NCBI RefSeq assembly: GCF_000224145.3
Contig: NC_020173.2
Coordinates: forward strand, 4,227,001 to 4,291,000
Length of the DNA: 64,000 nt
From: Ciona intestinalis
Lineage: Eukaryota > Chordata > Ascidiacea > Phlebobranchia > Cionidae
Direction: 5' to 3'
The notes beneath the pieces were generated by a model. The model searched no databases and was not told the origin of the DNA. It saw only the letters and a list, made by a program, of their open reading frames with translations. The position numbers and the translations under genes were made by a program. The stretch's first letter is position 1. The number at the start of each line of letters is the position of its first letter. Below are positions 43,801 through 55,171 of the stretch, in pieces.

Positions 43801-46800
43801 AAAATTTTCCCTGAACAAATTTAACCTTTCCACTCAACCTCATCATATATCACCTCAACATCTTTTTCCTCCTCATCCTCCTCCCCATAATACTCATCTT
43901 CCTCACTCTCCTCCTCTTCCTCGTGCTCCTCCTGCTCATCTATCACCTCTCCTCTCATAATCTCATCTTCCTCCTCTCCAATATCCTCCGCAACAACTTC
44001 CTGATCAACAAATATTTCAACATTGGTTAACAACAATAAAGAACAACAAACAACAAACAACAACAATAAAAACAGTCAGCAGCAACAAAAAAAAAAAAAA
44101 CAACATTTACCAATAAAAACATCATAAGTATTCAAACAACACTCAGCAACAACAGACAAAAAACAACAAGAGCAATAATCCAAAAACAGAAAAATACAAC
44201 ATCAATAACAAAACCAAAACAACAACTTACTTCTTGTGTTTGTTCTTGTGATTTTTCTTCTTGTTGTTCAACAATTGGAGGAATTGTTGTTTGAAATGTT
44301 GAATTAATTGTTGGCCAAACATTTGTAAGGAAGAAGCCAAGATCAACAGAGTCAGCTTGGAGTATTTGCTGTTGATTTTAATACAATGGATGTATATTTA
44401 AGTATATAGCCCAACAAATAACAATTATATAGGAGGATGAAATACATTCATGCAGTTCATGCACATTGCACATTATGTAATAAGAACTGTGACTCTGAAA
44501 TAGAGAGCATGCACCATTTATTAAGATGACATCTGCTATGAAATGATAAAAAGTGTTTTCGTGAACAAAAATGTGGGGGGCAGGTTAAAAAGCGTAAATC
44601 ATATCAGAAAGATTTTTAAAAAACTGTTCTGGAGATTTATTTTTGGATACTTATGTTTAGTCTCTTTTTTTAATATATATGTGACTTTTAAAATATCTAT
44701 AACTACAAAATAAAAAAACACAATAGATACAAATTATACTTGTTTTACTTATGTTACATAAACAGAACAAATGTACATCAACACCAATAACGCCCTAACC
44801 CCTAACCCTACCTGTGCTTCTGTGTCAGTGAATGTTTCATCACTTAATTCTGGATCAAGTTCTTTATGTGTCGTCAACTCAGCACCAGTTACTCTGTACA
44901 ATAAGGATATTATATTAACTTCAGTGATCAAGTATTGTTAATTGTTATGATAAAACTTAATAAAACACATATTTTGCACCATTTTTGGTGGCTTTATACA
45001 ACATGTTAGTTTTCAAGTGGACATTCAATTTTGTGGGCGGTAGATACTTTAAACAACAATCAAAATTAAAATGAAAATACACATTTCAAAACATAATTTT
45101 ATAAATAGAAAATTGCACATTTAAAACAATTTATTTTTCCAAAAAAATCATTTTATTTTTATATAAAAAATCTACATAATTGTGACTTACACCGCATCTT
45201 TATCGGCATCTAACTCCGAGAATGCCAAAGCTCCTCTCTTCATATTTTCCTCATGTTCTTCCTTTGCTCTCTTTTCCTCCATCATCTGTTTATGTTCTTC
45301 CAAAGCAGCAGCTTCTTTCGCTTCAATTTCTTCCTTGGTTGTTTTAAGAAGAACTTCTTTTTCTTTCAAAGTTACAAGTTGGGCTTCCAGTTCTTCAACT
45401 TTTTGCTAAATTTTAAGAAAATGTTTTTTTTTACTAAAAAACTGGTTTTATTTGTAGCCATGTATTATGAGCAAATTTAAACTAAAGAAAAACAATTACC
45501 CTCTTAAAAACAATCTAATTTAAAGAATACTTTAGTTAACAATGTTTATCTGCATATTTCCAATGTTTCGTCTGCTATTCGACATTACTTCATCGTACAG
45601 TTTTCCACCCAACACACCTGTCTTTCAACTTTTTTAGAAATACCAGTTTTTGAAAACTCTTGTCTAAGAACGAACCCTCTATTTGCTTGATCTTCTTCTT
45701 CAGCCAATCGAGCTTTCTCCAATTTCCAAAGCTCAACACAATTGTCTGAAAAATAGTCAAATACTTTAAAAAAACAGTCGAAACAAAAAATGAATACAAA
45801 TAACCAGTACACCTATTTCAAATGATAAATATTGTTAATGTGTTAGGCTGCTCTTCTTTTTAATACTTTTTACATGAAAGCAATGATGTATGTTGTGAAA
45901 CAGCTTGAGTATAATAAAATACTTTAAATTAAAACAGGTTCAATTAAACATGTTTAAATTAAAACATGATATTATCTTGGAATGCTCTTCCATAACCGAA
46001 AAAAAAAGCCAAATAATAAACTCAGGCGCGCCGATTTCTTAAATATCTGGGGTATGCGAGCGCACCTGCGCGCTAACTATGACGTCATTGTATACGTGCG
46101 GCGCATACGTATTTTTTTTCGGCGGGAATTCGCAACACAAACTTTCATAGCTGCGTGTAAATACATGTAATTTGCCAATTAAACATGGCAACAGGCAGTA
46201 ATAAACAACCTAAACTTGTTCTAGAAGTATAACTGCTTTATATTTACGATGTTTTCCTCAGCCAAGCAACACGTTTATTACGAAATAGTAGGGATTCATA
46301 CACTGACGCAAATAGCCGTGTTTAAAGGGGGGTTCTAATTTGCGCCGAAAAAGCAAAAAAAAATTTCTCAAACCCCTCCCCCCTTTCTACTGTAAAACCA
46401 CCCCGTTTTACAAACTTATTTAAATTTTTAAATTACCACGTACGTTGTCTTGTTATTGGGTTACGACGGCGAAGCTTATTTTGCGACGTAACAACAATTT
46501 ATATGTGGTTAATTGCGTCATAATGTCCATTGACGCGTTCGTTATTAGCTACATCGTGGATGTAAAAAAACAAGTTAGAATTACGTTCCTTTTTTTCTTT
46601 TTGTGATACTACCCAACTTTCTATACCTCAGTAAAAATCATTAAATCGTAATCGAGTTAAATCTACTCGTGTGACACACGGCGAAAAATTTTGATATTCG
46701 ATTGTATGAGATAACGTCACAATTGCTACACATGCCAAACAGTTATAGATAAACATCCCAAAGCAATAATAAAACTGATCTTGACGCATGGTGCTGCGTT

Positions 46801-49800
46801 GGTAAGCTGAGAAAAGGACCGTTCAGCATATTCGTTGACGTTATTTAACCTAATTTACTGTGGTGAAACAACCGAGTTTGTATAACCGGTGCAAATCGAG
46901 CATCGTTTCTATTGGTAACGTTTTATTTTAGCGTTTTCTACAAGCCGAGAAATTAATTGAAAACCAGTCAATCAACGCCGGCCGAGTGCCGATATAAGGC
47001 GGTGCATCGCCATTGGCATTGAAAGTTGGCAGAGTGAATGTTGTATTGACGACTGGTCTCGTCATGAATACGGTTGAATTTAAATACCTAATTCACATTT
47101 CGTTTTATGATATTGCACCTGTAGCCAGACATGTAAAATTTGCAAATCGTTATAGTTTTATTAATATGCTTCTGTTAACAGTTAATAATGGCCTGGGCCC
47201 GAGCGCTAATGACGTTATTAAGGAGAAAAGGCGCACGCGAACAAGTTCGGTTTTAGTCGGAAGGAGCCGTTAATCAAAATCGCACAGAACACGTGGTTTC
47301 CGATCAAACGAACACGTGGTTTACGATCAGAGAGACCGCACAAGACCCGAGTTTCGTGAATTGCAGTGTTGCAAGATGTATAATTCATGTAAAATTTATT
47401 TAAAATTGTTACAAAATATTTTGCAATAATAAAATAAATGTAATTTTACTAGTGATGTACCGAAGTTTCGGTTTGCCGAATTTATTCGGCCGAATCAGCG
47501 ATTTTGACAAAGATTCGGTTTTGGCCGAATCGTGCGTAAAGATTCGGCAAAAACCGAACTTTTTCACAGACAATATAGATACGATTAGCAAGAACTTGCG
47601 CAATTTGTGAGATAAGAATTAAAGACTATTTGCAACAAATAAGTTTAATTCAATTAATCGTCATGCTTTATAGCAATGCTAATCATTTCGGATACGGTTC
47701 TATGGGCTCTGGCACACGCGCACTTTGATAAACTTCGTCACATTCGCGACCGAATCTGCTCCCGATCGTCGATAAAGAAACACTCGCTTTTTCTCTCTTA
47801 ATAGTGCACGCGTCTGCTCCCGGTCGTCGATAAAGAAACACTCGCTTTTTCTCTCTAAATAGTGCACGCGTCTGCTCCCGGTCGTCGATAAAGAAACACT
47901 CGCTTTTTCTCTCTAAATAGGGCACGCGTCTGCGCACAACCCCCTGCACATTTTTAGCACAAAGCAGAATACAAAATGTAAAAGTAAAGTTTTCGAATAT
48001 TTTTTTTACTCCCGGTATAGTTTTAAGCCAGTGACCGTGAGTAGTATAAATGCAGGTGAATCGCGATTATATGAATTTTAATTGATGCNNNNNNNNNNNN
48101 NNNNNNNNNNNNNNNNNNNNNNNNNNNNNNNNNNNNNNCTAATCCACGCTCGTCCGTCACCGTTGTGCTTTTCTCCCAACGATTTACCTTTCCTGTAGTT
48201 TTGGTTCGTAAATACGCGCGTTATTAGGAGACTAATGTTTCCCACAACGCTTTATTGCCACATTAAAGACTTATATTGAAATTGTTGATACTTGTGTGTG
48301 ACACGGTGCCATGATAAAGTATTTTCCTTTATGTCGTTTTTACCGACCGCCCGTCGCCGTAGGTTCGGATGACGTCATAAACGATTCGGTTGATTCGGCC
48401 GAATTGATTCGGCACAAATGGCCGAATATTCGGTTTCGGCCGAATCGTATTTTTAACGATTCGGTACATCACTAAATTTTACAATTTTTCGCCTTTAATT
48501 ACGAAATCATACGTGGAAACACTGGCCACTCAGTAACTCGTAGGTGCTGCTGTTCGTGACTTTCCGTGACTTTCTAGAGTAAATTCCTAACGAACGAGTT
48601 TGTTTGAACTAGGTTTCGTGACAAACTCTAATGTGAAACCCGCGTATTCAATCACACATATTCGGATTCGATTGCATATATGTTGCATCACAATAGCGAT
48701 TGTTTGAACTCGGTAATTGATTACGACATAATAGCAATTCACACGTTGATAATTTGCGTCATAATAGCGATTGTCCCCTTGATTATTTAGCCTGCAGTTG
48801 CTTGAAAAAAGGTTGGATATTTTCCTTTTCACGCATATGATCAAGTAAAGTATTAATACGTTTGCAATAAATACTTTTTACGCGCGTAAACGCAACGTAT
48901 TACTCTCCCGCTTTAGTGATTAGAATGAGACCGCTAGACAGCTTAAGCGTTAGAAAATGGGTATGCCGCATACCCTATAAATATTCTGAGGTATGCGCCG
49001 CATACCCGCATACCCAGGATCGGCGCCCATGAATAAACTATACTCCGGCGAAATTCTTAAACATAATAATTAATATAGTTAAATTAAATCATAACTGATG
49101 TAATATGGAAATACTTTGACAAATATTTGGATGTTTCCATTCATCACTTCCGTCACAACAATCGCATATCCCGTCATTTACTCGCGATGATGGTATGTTG
49201 GTTGGTCGGTAACCTGGAGAGAGAATCATGTCAAAGAAAATTAATTATTTGTTTATTATTTATTTTATAGAGTGGCCCAGATTATTTTATAAGAATTTTA
49301 TATTGGGGTATTTATAAGGTTATTTATTTTACAAGGTAGCCCAGAGTTTTAACAAAGGCGATTATTATTTTATGTAAAGTGCAAATACTAACAAAATATC
49401 TGTCCAAATCAAAATTTCTTATATTTTCCCCAAAACCCCTTATGTAAAGTTAGGGATGCACATTACAGAATAATTAGATATTCTAGGATATCCTAGAATA
49501 CTTTATTTCGAATCTAGAATTCCGAATCTAGAATTTCGAATCTTTTTATATTTATAGGAAAAAATAATTTTACATACAAAAGTCAGTTTATTGACTCTTT
49601 CATAGCAGCCTTGTAGGATCATGAGCTGTAAAATGATCAAAAATTGCACTAATGGGTGGTTTTTGCGTCATGAAACGTATAGCAGTCTATGAAAAGACGT
49701 TACGAAACGTTTACCTCGAAAGTCCCACAAACACAAAATTTTTTTTTTCAAAATTAATAAGTTTCAAAAATTGTTAATATAGTATATGAGATGACGTGTG

Positions 49801-52029
49801 ATGACGTCATTAAACAGAATACCGAATCCCGTAATTAGATTCGAATACAAAAGGATTCGAATCTCATGGATTCGAAATTCTGTAATGTGCATCCCTATGT
49901 AAAGTGCAGGTGCTAACAAAAACCTATGTTAAATTACCAGCATTAGTGCAGTGGAATGATCCATTGGGACACGCGGAGGTGCCAGGTTCGTCTGATCCAT
50001 CGGGACAATCGCAATAATCATCGTTAACTAACGCAAACTTTACTGACTTGCTTCCATCAAAACAGGTGAAATCAGCAGCAGGATTGTATAAGCTTGTCTC
50101 TGATAATATCGTAGTTTTGTTTATTGTATGTTTATTTACTTTTTTATTTTTTTTTATAAATATATACATATGTATATATATATATGTATAATCTTGCATA
50201 GTATTTTAAATTTTTAATAAATATATTTATATAAATGTAATAGGGGATTTATATTGGAATATACATACAAAATACTTTTGTGACAAATACGTTGTATTTT
50301 TTTAAATTGAATGAATGAATGTAACTTACTTTATCCTCGCGTGGCCAGAAAACGACAGTCGTTATAACACGCGTGTGCACCTCGCGCCAGCTAGATTACC
50401 AAGTATGTTACTTTGTGGGTGATTATTTTTTTTTAGATTTTTTTTTTTTCATTTTTATGTATGGCTGATAATTTGGACAACCCATTAGTGACCACTTGGT
50501 TGGAGCAATTGCCGTTAGGTGTCCTGCCCANNNNNNNNNNNNNNNNNNNNNNNNNNNNNNNNNNNNNNNNNNNNNNNNNNNNNNNNNNNNNNNNNNNNNN
50601 NNNNNNNNNNNNNNNNNNNNNNNNNNNNNNNNNNNNNNNNNNNNNNNNNNNNNNNACCTGTCTTTCAACTTTTTTAGAAATACCAGTTTTTGAAAACTCT
50701 TGTCTAAGAACGAACCCTCTATTTGCTTGATCTTCTTCTTCGGCCAATCGAGCTTTCTCCAATTTCCAAAGCTCAACACAATTGTCTGAAAAATAGTCAA
50801 ATACTTTAAAAAAACAGTCGAAACAAAAAATGAATACAAATAACCAGTACACCTATTTCAAATGATAAATGTTGTTAATGTGTTAGGCTGCTCTTCTTTT
50901 TAATACTTTTTACATGAAAGCAATGGTGTATGTTGTGAAACAGCTTGAGTATAATAAGATACTTTAAATTAAAACAGGTTCAATTAAACATGTTTAAATT
51001 AAAACATGATATTATCTTGGAATGCTCTTCCATAACCGAAAAAAAAATGCCAAATAATAAACTATACTCCGGCGAAATTCTTAAACATAATAGTTAATAT
51101 AGTTAAATTAAATCATAACTGATGTAATATGGAAATACTTTGACAAATATTTGGATGTTTCCATTCATCACTTCCGTCACAACAATCGCATATTCCGTCA
51201 TTTACTCGCGATGATGGTATGTTGGTTGGTCGGTAACCTGGAGAGAGAATCATGTCAAAGAAAATTAATTATTGTTTATTATTTATTTTATAGGGTGGCC
51301 CAGATTATTTTATAAGAATTTTATATTGGGGTATTTATAAGGTTATTTATTTTAAAAGAGTTTTTACAAAGGCGATTATTATTTTATGTAAAGTGCAAAT
51401 ACTAACAAAATATCTGTCCAAATCAAAATTTCTTATATTTACCCAAAAATCCCTTATGTAAAGTGCAGGTGTTAACAAAAACTTATGTTAAATTACCAGC
51501 ATTAGTGCAGTGGAATGATCCATTGGGACACGCAGAGGTGCCAGGTTCGTCTGATCCATCGGGACAATCGCAATAATCATCATTAACTAACGCAAACTTT
51601 ACTGATTTGCTTCCATCAAAACAGGTGAAATCAGCAGCAGGATTGTATAAGCTTGTCTCTGATAAATATCGTAGTTTTGTTTATTGTATGTTTATTTACT
51701 TTTTTATTTTTTTTTATAAATATATACATATGTATATATTTATATGTATAATCTTTTATATTATTTTAAATTTTTAATAAATATATTTATGTAAATGTAA
51801 TAGGGATTTATATTGAGAATATACATACAAAATACTTTTGTGACAAATACGTTGTATTTTTTAAATTAAAGTTGACATTAATATATATTATGTATATATG
51901 TATGTGATACACAACACCAAAACATTAAAATTTACTTGTTAAAGAAACACCCCTCAGTCGTTCAGCTTGCAGGAATTCTGACGCTGTAACTGCATGTAAT
52001 GTAGAAATAAAGAAAAATAACAACCTCAT
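40853..52029 (-). CDS. PRKCSH: Glucosidase II beta subunit
   Basis: ER-lumen regulatory subunit that retains glucosidase II and presents N-glycans for glucose trimming. Exons: 51936-52029, 51497-51658, 51139-51237, 50658-50785, 45191-45405, 44812-44893, 44231-44368, 43839-44000, 42841-42968, 42638-42727, 42427-42501, 42203-42302 and 40853-40990; 536 residues against 528 in human. Exons 2-4 also exist at 49938-50099, 49115-49213 and 45618-45745. The start gives a signal peptide ([17 protein letters not shown]). Two LDL-A-like repeats follow ([33 protein letters not shown]), then a coiled coil with EF-hand-like ELDADKD, an acidic stretch (exon 8), and the MRH domain ([32 protein letters not shown]). 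The C-terminus is RDEL, an ER-retrieval variant of HDEL. Exon 8 could end at 43826 or 43839; only 43839 (GAG|GTTGAG) keeps phase with exon 9. Both exon sets cannot be in one transcript: exon 4 ends in phase 0 and exon 2 needs phase 1. Confidence 0.93.
43048..43312. repeat. Near-identical duplicate of 43438-43703 across an N gap
   Basis: About 265 bp repeat almost exactly on the two sides of the 125-N gap at 43313-43437, differing by scattered substitutions (cataaatcaaatac against catggatcggatac) and small indels. It lies in a PRKCSH intron and is most simply two alleles placed in tandem at an assembly gap. Confidence 0.7.
45616..46022. repeat. PRKCSH copy B, left part (exon 4B and flank)
   Basis: It matches 50656-51063 at nearly every position and contains exon 4B (45618-45745). 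Copy B is interrupted at 46022 by a 3-kb insertion, after which the match resumes at 49032. Confidence 0.85.
47450..48474. mobile_element. Nested hAT-like non-autonomous element, about 1 kb
   Basis: The terminal inverted repeats are TAGTGATGTACCGAA at both ends, flanked by the perfect 8-bp duplication aattttac (47442-47449 and 48475-48482). Subterminal regions are dense in TTCGG/CCGAA motifs, inverted between the two ends. An N gap (48089-48138) hides part of the interior. No transposase frame is visible. Confidence 0.8.
47756..47929. repeat. Three tandem copies of a 58-bp unit inside the hAT element
   Basis: Units start at 47756, 47814 and 47872, each beginning ctgctccc and containing cgtcgataaagaaacactcg. 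Copies differ at only a few bases. They create an artefactual open frame (47683-47949, minus) in which each repeat falls in a different frame. Confidence 0.9.
49032..50310. repeat. PRKCSH copy B, right part (exons 3B and 2B)
   Basis: It matches 51056-51866, with exon 3B at 49115-49213 and exon 2B at 49938-50099, both open and with intact splice sites. It differs from copy A by a 447-bp MITE and, at its right edge, by a SINE, plus scattered substitutions. Confidence 0.85.
49451..49897. mobile_element. 447-bp hAT-type MITE with long perfect inverted repeats
   Basis: Both ends read TAGGGATGCACATTACAG and continue as a match for about 21 bp. The element is flanked by tgtaaagt on each side (49443-49450, 49898-49905), and the empty site with one tgtaaagt exists at 51457-51464 in the other PRKCSH copy. 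The interior has repeated ttcgaatc/gattcgaa motifs and no coding capacity. Confidence 0.9.
50310..50530 (-). mobile_element. SINE insertion in PRKCSH copy B, cut by an assembly gap
   Basis: It contains the clean family body (gaatgaatgtaacttacttt, tggccagaaaacgacagtcg, ataatttggacaacccatta) and runs into the N gap. Copy A lacks it after the same flank (tttttaaatt near 51862). Its good preservation suggests a young insertion. Confidence 0.8.
50656..51866. repeat. PRKCSH copy A (exons 4A, 3A, 2A), uninterrupted
   Basis: This carries exons at 50658-50785, 51139-51237 and 51497-51658, contiguous with exon 1 at 51936-52029. It is the uninserted version of copy B. The gap 50531-50655 lies between the two copies, which fits redundant placement of two haplotypes. 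Confidence 0.85.
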
Positions 52030-52871
52030 TATTTCGATTCTATGCCTGAAAATCACGAAATTCAGGTATAAATTAAAACAACCTTATTAGTCGAATAATT
52101 ACAACAAAAGGAAGCATTTATACTGCCACAAAGTGTATGTCCGCCCACCAGCAATCTGAGCCTAAAGTTCAGAGTTCAAAATGTACATCCTGTTTGCACA
52201 ATTCATTAACGATATATAATAAACATTACACACGTTTGATTTTTACGTGACGTGCAGCTGATTTATTGACGTCACGAAAATCGAAACAGATGACATGTAG
52301 GAATACGGGAGTTCTGATTTTGCATGCAAACACTATTGTCATGTAAGTTAAATTCTTTACCGTGGAAATATAAAATAATTTAACATATAGCAATTAAGGC
52401 GTTTCTATTATATCCATTCTACATGGGTAAGGTCCGATTACTTAAAATAACAGTGAAGCTACGGGGTTTCAACAAAAGAGGTTAATTGCGCTCAACTCTA
52501 CATTTAATACAAGTCAAACATGGTCGAAGCAAAGAGATAAAAACCAATCTGGTTTTAATCTCTTTGGTCGAAGTGTAATAAATGATGTTATGGCATCAGG
52601 TATTTCATGTAACACAATAAGTGGATTAGTATTGACCAGGTGACAAATAATATAAATAATAATAATAAGTATATAGACGGCCGTGAAAAAAAGTAGTAAT
52701 GGATCTCCGGTATACATGTCGGGGTAAGTGAGACAAAAATGTTTCCAACGTAACCGTTGCAAACCTAAGTTATCTTAATGACGGTACCATTTTCAACGTG
52801 CACATTAAGCACAGTACGAACTATTTGATCTTCACTTATAAAAATCGACTTCGGTTCTGCTTTAAGAACCA
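52030..52871. promoter_or_regulatory. Upstream region of PRKCSH and 3' flank of the lectin gene
   Basis: It is 842 bp and should hold the PRKCSH promoter. The open frame 52514-52762 on the minus strand has a hydrophobic run but no splice or family support. No other feature is seen. Confidence 0.5.
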
Positions 52872-54439
52872 CTAGATTAGATCAGTGATCTCGGAGTATA
52901 CAGCAGAATGTCCATGCATGTCTGTTACTGTGTTCACGGGACTTTCCAGAGTGTTATTGTACCCATTGTAAATGACGTTGTCTGTAAAAATAGCAATTGT
53001 TTCAGTACTTTGTTGGACTTCCTGGTATTTTTGCAACTAACGCGAAAAAACACATACCTACTACAACTGCATCGTTGGTGACTTGTTTTTCTGATGCGGG
53101 ATTTCTAAAAAAATAACAATTTAAACAGCTTAAGTTTTAGCATGGAAGTGGCAACTATACATTTAATTTCCCACTAAACGAGGATAGAATTTATCAGGCC
53201 AACCAAAATCCAACTTCTTAGCACACTATATATACAGTGGGGCGGGGGGAGATGGGACACCTTTTCAATCCATTTCTTCCCACGTTTGGTAGAAAACAAT
53301 AAAGACATTTAAAGAATTAAAAAAATGTACTATCACGACTCCCATAGACCGTTTTATTTGGTTAAAAACGATCAGGATACTTCGATATTGTGCTAAAGGT
53401 GTCTTATCTTCCCCCATCCTACTATATATAACAGCGTCGGTAACTAGACAGTGGAATTCGAAAAACACCAACAAAACTTTCCAATTAACTGCAAAACACA
53501 TACGAACCCTTTCTTCTTGAAGTAAAACAAAGCACAACCAGCTGCTGCAACAAAAATAATACCCACAATTGCTATGACGTAGTAGGGCGCAGGTGATTTA
53601 CTTGCGGTGGGTGTTATAGCTAAAATATAAACCCCACGTTATGCAATGTTTAAAGGTAGTATTTCACCAAAGAAACAACACTATTATGTATTGATTCTAA
53701 CAGATGATTTTATGAAGCATTTAAAATATACCAACTCACCTCCAGAGCGTTGACATATGTAGCGCCCAGGTGCATTGCAAAATACATCGTTCCATTTGTA
53801 CAATATTATTTTGCGCGGTTCGCGAAGTCCCATTTGAACGCAATTTTCTATCCTGTAATTATTGTTCGGTTCCCCTTTCAACCACAGCGTATTACTCGCG
53901 GTTTCGTTTGCCCCGTCGTTCCATTGGAATCCGGTTGTGCTTACATTGGAACGTTTTAAACCAATGTAGAAAGAATATGGTATACCTAGAATGATTAATA
54001 TATATTAGGTTTATCCAAGTGAGAGGGGCGCTTTAGTTGAGCAATTTCGCCAACGCAATGGTGACGAATTGGTTGTTTAAACTCTAAATTGACAGCAACA
54101 TATTGCCCTCTCCCTGTAAAAGTCATATACGTGACAACTCGTAAGAAAGAATAAATAAGTTACTTTCATTCGTTAAAAAAACGGATAATCGAGCAAATGG
54201 ATACTCAGTTACTCACTTGTAACGTTACCAATTTTCTCAACTAGAAAACTGTGAACTTGTTCAGTTTTAACGAGAGCAAGTGTAGCGTTCATTAAAGCAC
54301 ACGCTTCTACTGCAGCTTTGTAGCTCTTAACAATCTTTCCACTTGCGTTAACGAAGTACTCGGTCGTAGCAAGCGAATACCAAGACCCCAATACAACTTC
54401 TAATGATTGTAAAATTAAAATCAAAGCTAAAAGCTTCAT
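52872..54439 (-). CDS. Type I membrane C-type lectin receptor with tyrosine-bearing tail
   Basis: Five exons, phase-consistent: 54217-54439, 53740-53985, 53508-53619, 53058-53104 and 52872-52981; 245 residues. Residues 1-18 are a signal peptide (MKLLALILILQSLEVVLG). A C-type lectin domain follows (YKAAVEACALMNATLALV to KWNDVFCNAPGRYICQR). GEPNNN carries the EPN triplet and KWND the WND triplet, the Ca2+-site pair of mannose-type lectins, so sugar binding is plausible. One helix (VIAIVGIIFVAAAAG-like) near 172-195 is followed by a basic stop-transfer and a short tail with VIYNGY and AVYSEI. The exon 3 end is a choice: donor GG|GTTCGT fits the next exon's frame and gives the tail; the stronger-looking GTATGT 4 bp later would shift into an early stop. 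The tail reading is inferred from the open frame. Confidence 0.8.
53235..53423. mobile_element. MITE copy in an intron of the lectin gene
   Basis: This is the best-preserved copy of the family: left end cagtggggcggggggagatg then ggacacctttt; right end aaaggtgtcttatcttcccc then catcctac, its inverted counterpart over about 30 bp. TATATA lies on both sides. It is 189 bp with no coding capacity. Confidence 0.8.
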
Positions 54440-55171
54440 TCTCCACTAAATAACTTTAATGGCTGTATAACTTTAGAATGAGGAACATTGAAGTAAACAA
54501 CATGTTAGCACGCCAGTGCACTTTCAATGACCGGTAGAGGGAAACACCTACTTTCCGCTATAAGCATATTCTGTCCCATGATGACGATATGACGCCACAC
54601 TACGTCACTTTATCATTGTTTTGGCGTACAGCCTCGTTATAACGTGTGCCATGTGCGGTTTGTGCAGTTATAGCACTGCTGTTACACACCCCTTTCCACG
54701 TAAATGGCAATGCACCACATAACTGCAAAATAAATCTGAATATTTTATAAAAATAAATATATATACACCTTATCTCTAAAAACTATAACATACAGCGGGC
54801 CGTGGAATTGGATAATACGAGTATGGATAAACTGCATTTGCTCTCTAATGGTCTATACTTGTGATTTGATTTATTACTGTATATTACAAACAGAAAAAGA
54901 CTAATGCTTTTTTACAGTAGTAGTAGTACGAAATTTATTTAAAGTATATGGCAAAGCAAGGGTACCAAAAAAGAAACTGTAAAAATTTGACAAATCTGCT
55001 TTGGTTTTTGGCTATAAAACGATGCTGGACAGGCAGTTAATGTTCTATAAATGGAGCGATAACAGAGAGTAAACGACTAATAGCATTGATTTTGGAGATG
55101 TAGAAAAAAAACAACAAAAACGCAAAAATAGATTTTGACAAGTTTTGATCTAAAAATAAATAAATTGTTGT
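54440..55171. other. Intergenic region between the lectin gene and the small membrane gene
   Basis: This 730-bp AT-rich stretch holds no open frame, repeat or RNA gene that I can support. It should contain the lectin promoter. Confidence 0.5.

Larger units (their letters stand above)
46023..49031. mobile_element. hAT-like non-autonomous transposon, 3.0 kb, flanked by 8-bp duplication
   Basis: The insertion is bounded by aataaact on both sides (46015-46022 and 49032-49039). The other PRKCSH copy has a single aataaact at 51056-51063, giving a filled and an empty site in the same window. The ends are imperfect inverted repeats: caggcgcgccgat on the left, catgggcgccgat read from the right. Subterminal ggtatgcg/gcatacc motifs recur near both ends. 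An 8-bp target duplication fits the hAT superfamily. It has no recognisable transposase. It holds a nested hAT element, an N gap and a 58-bp tandem repeat. The frame at 47013-47273 resembles nothing I know. Confidence 0.75.

Noticed and set aside
47013-47273. 86-residue frame inside the 3-kb hAT-like element
   Set aside because: Not similar to hAT transposase (no zinc finger or dimerisation motif) and not conserved between ends; treated as non-coding.
47683-47949. 88-residue frame with repeated Arg-rich motifs; also considered as a CRISPR-like array
   Set aside because: It is produced by the 58-bp tandem repeat read in shifting frames. Units abut without spacers, so it is a minisatellite.
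50423-50852. Long frames spanning the N gap at 50531-50655
   Set aside because: They are joined only through unknown bases; the real content is PRKCSH exon 4A on one side and a SINE on the other.
52514-52762. 82-residue hydrophobic frame between PRKCSH and the lectin gene
   Set aside because: No splice partner in phase, poor codon pattern, and no family recognised.
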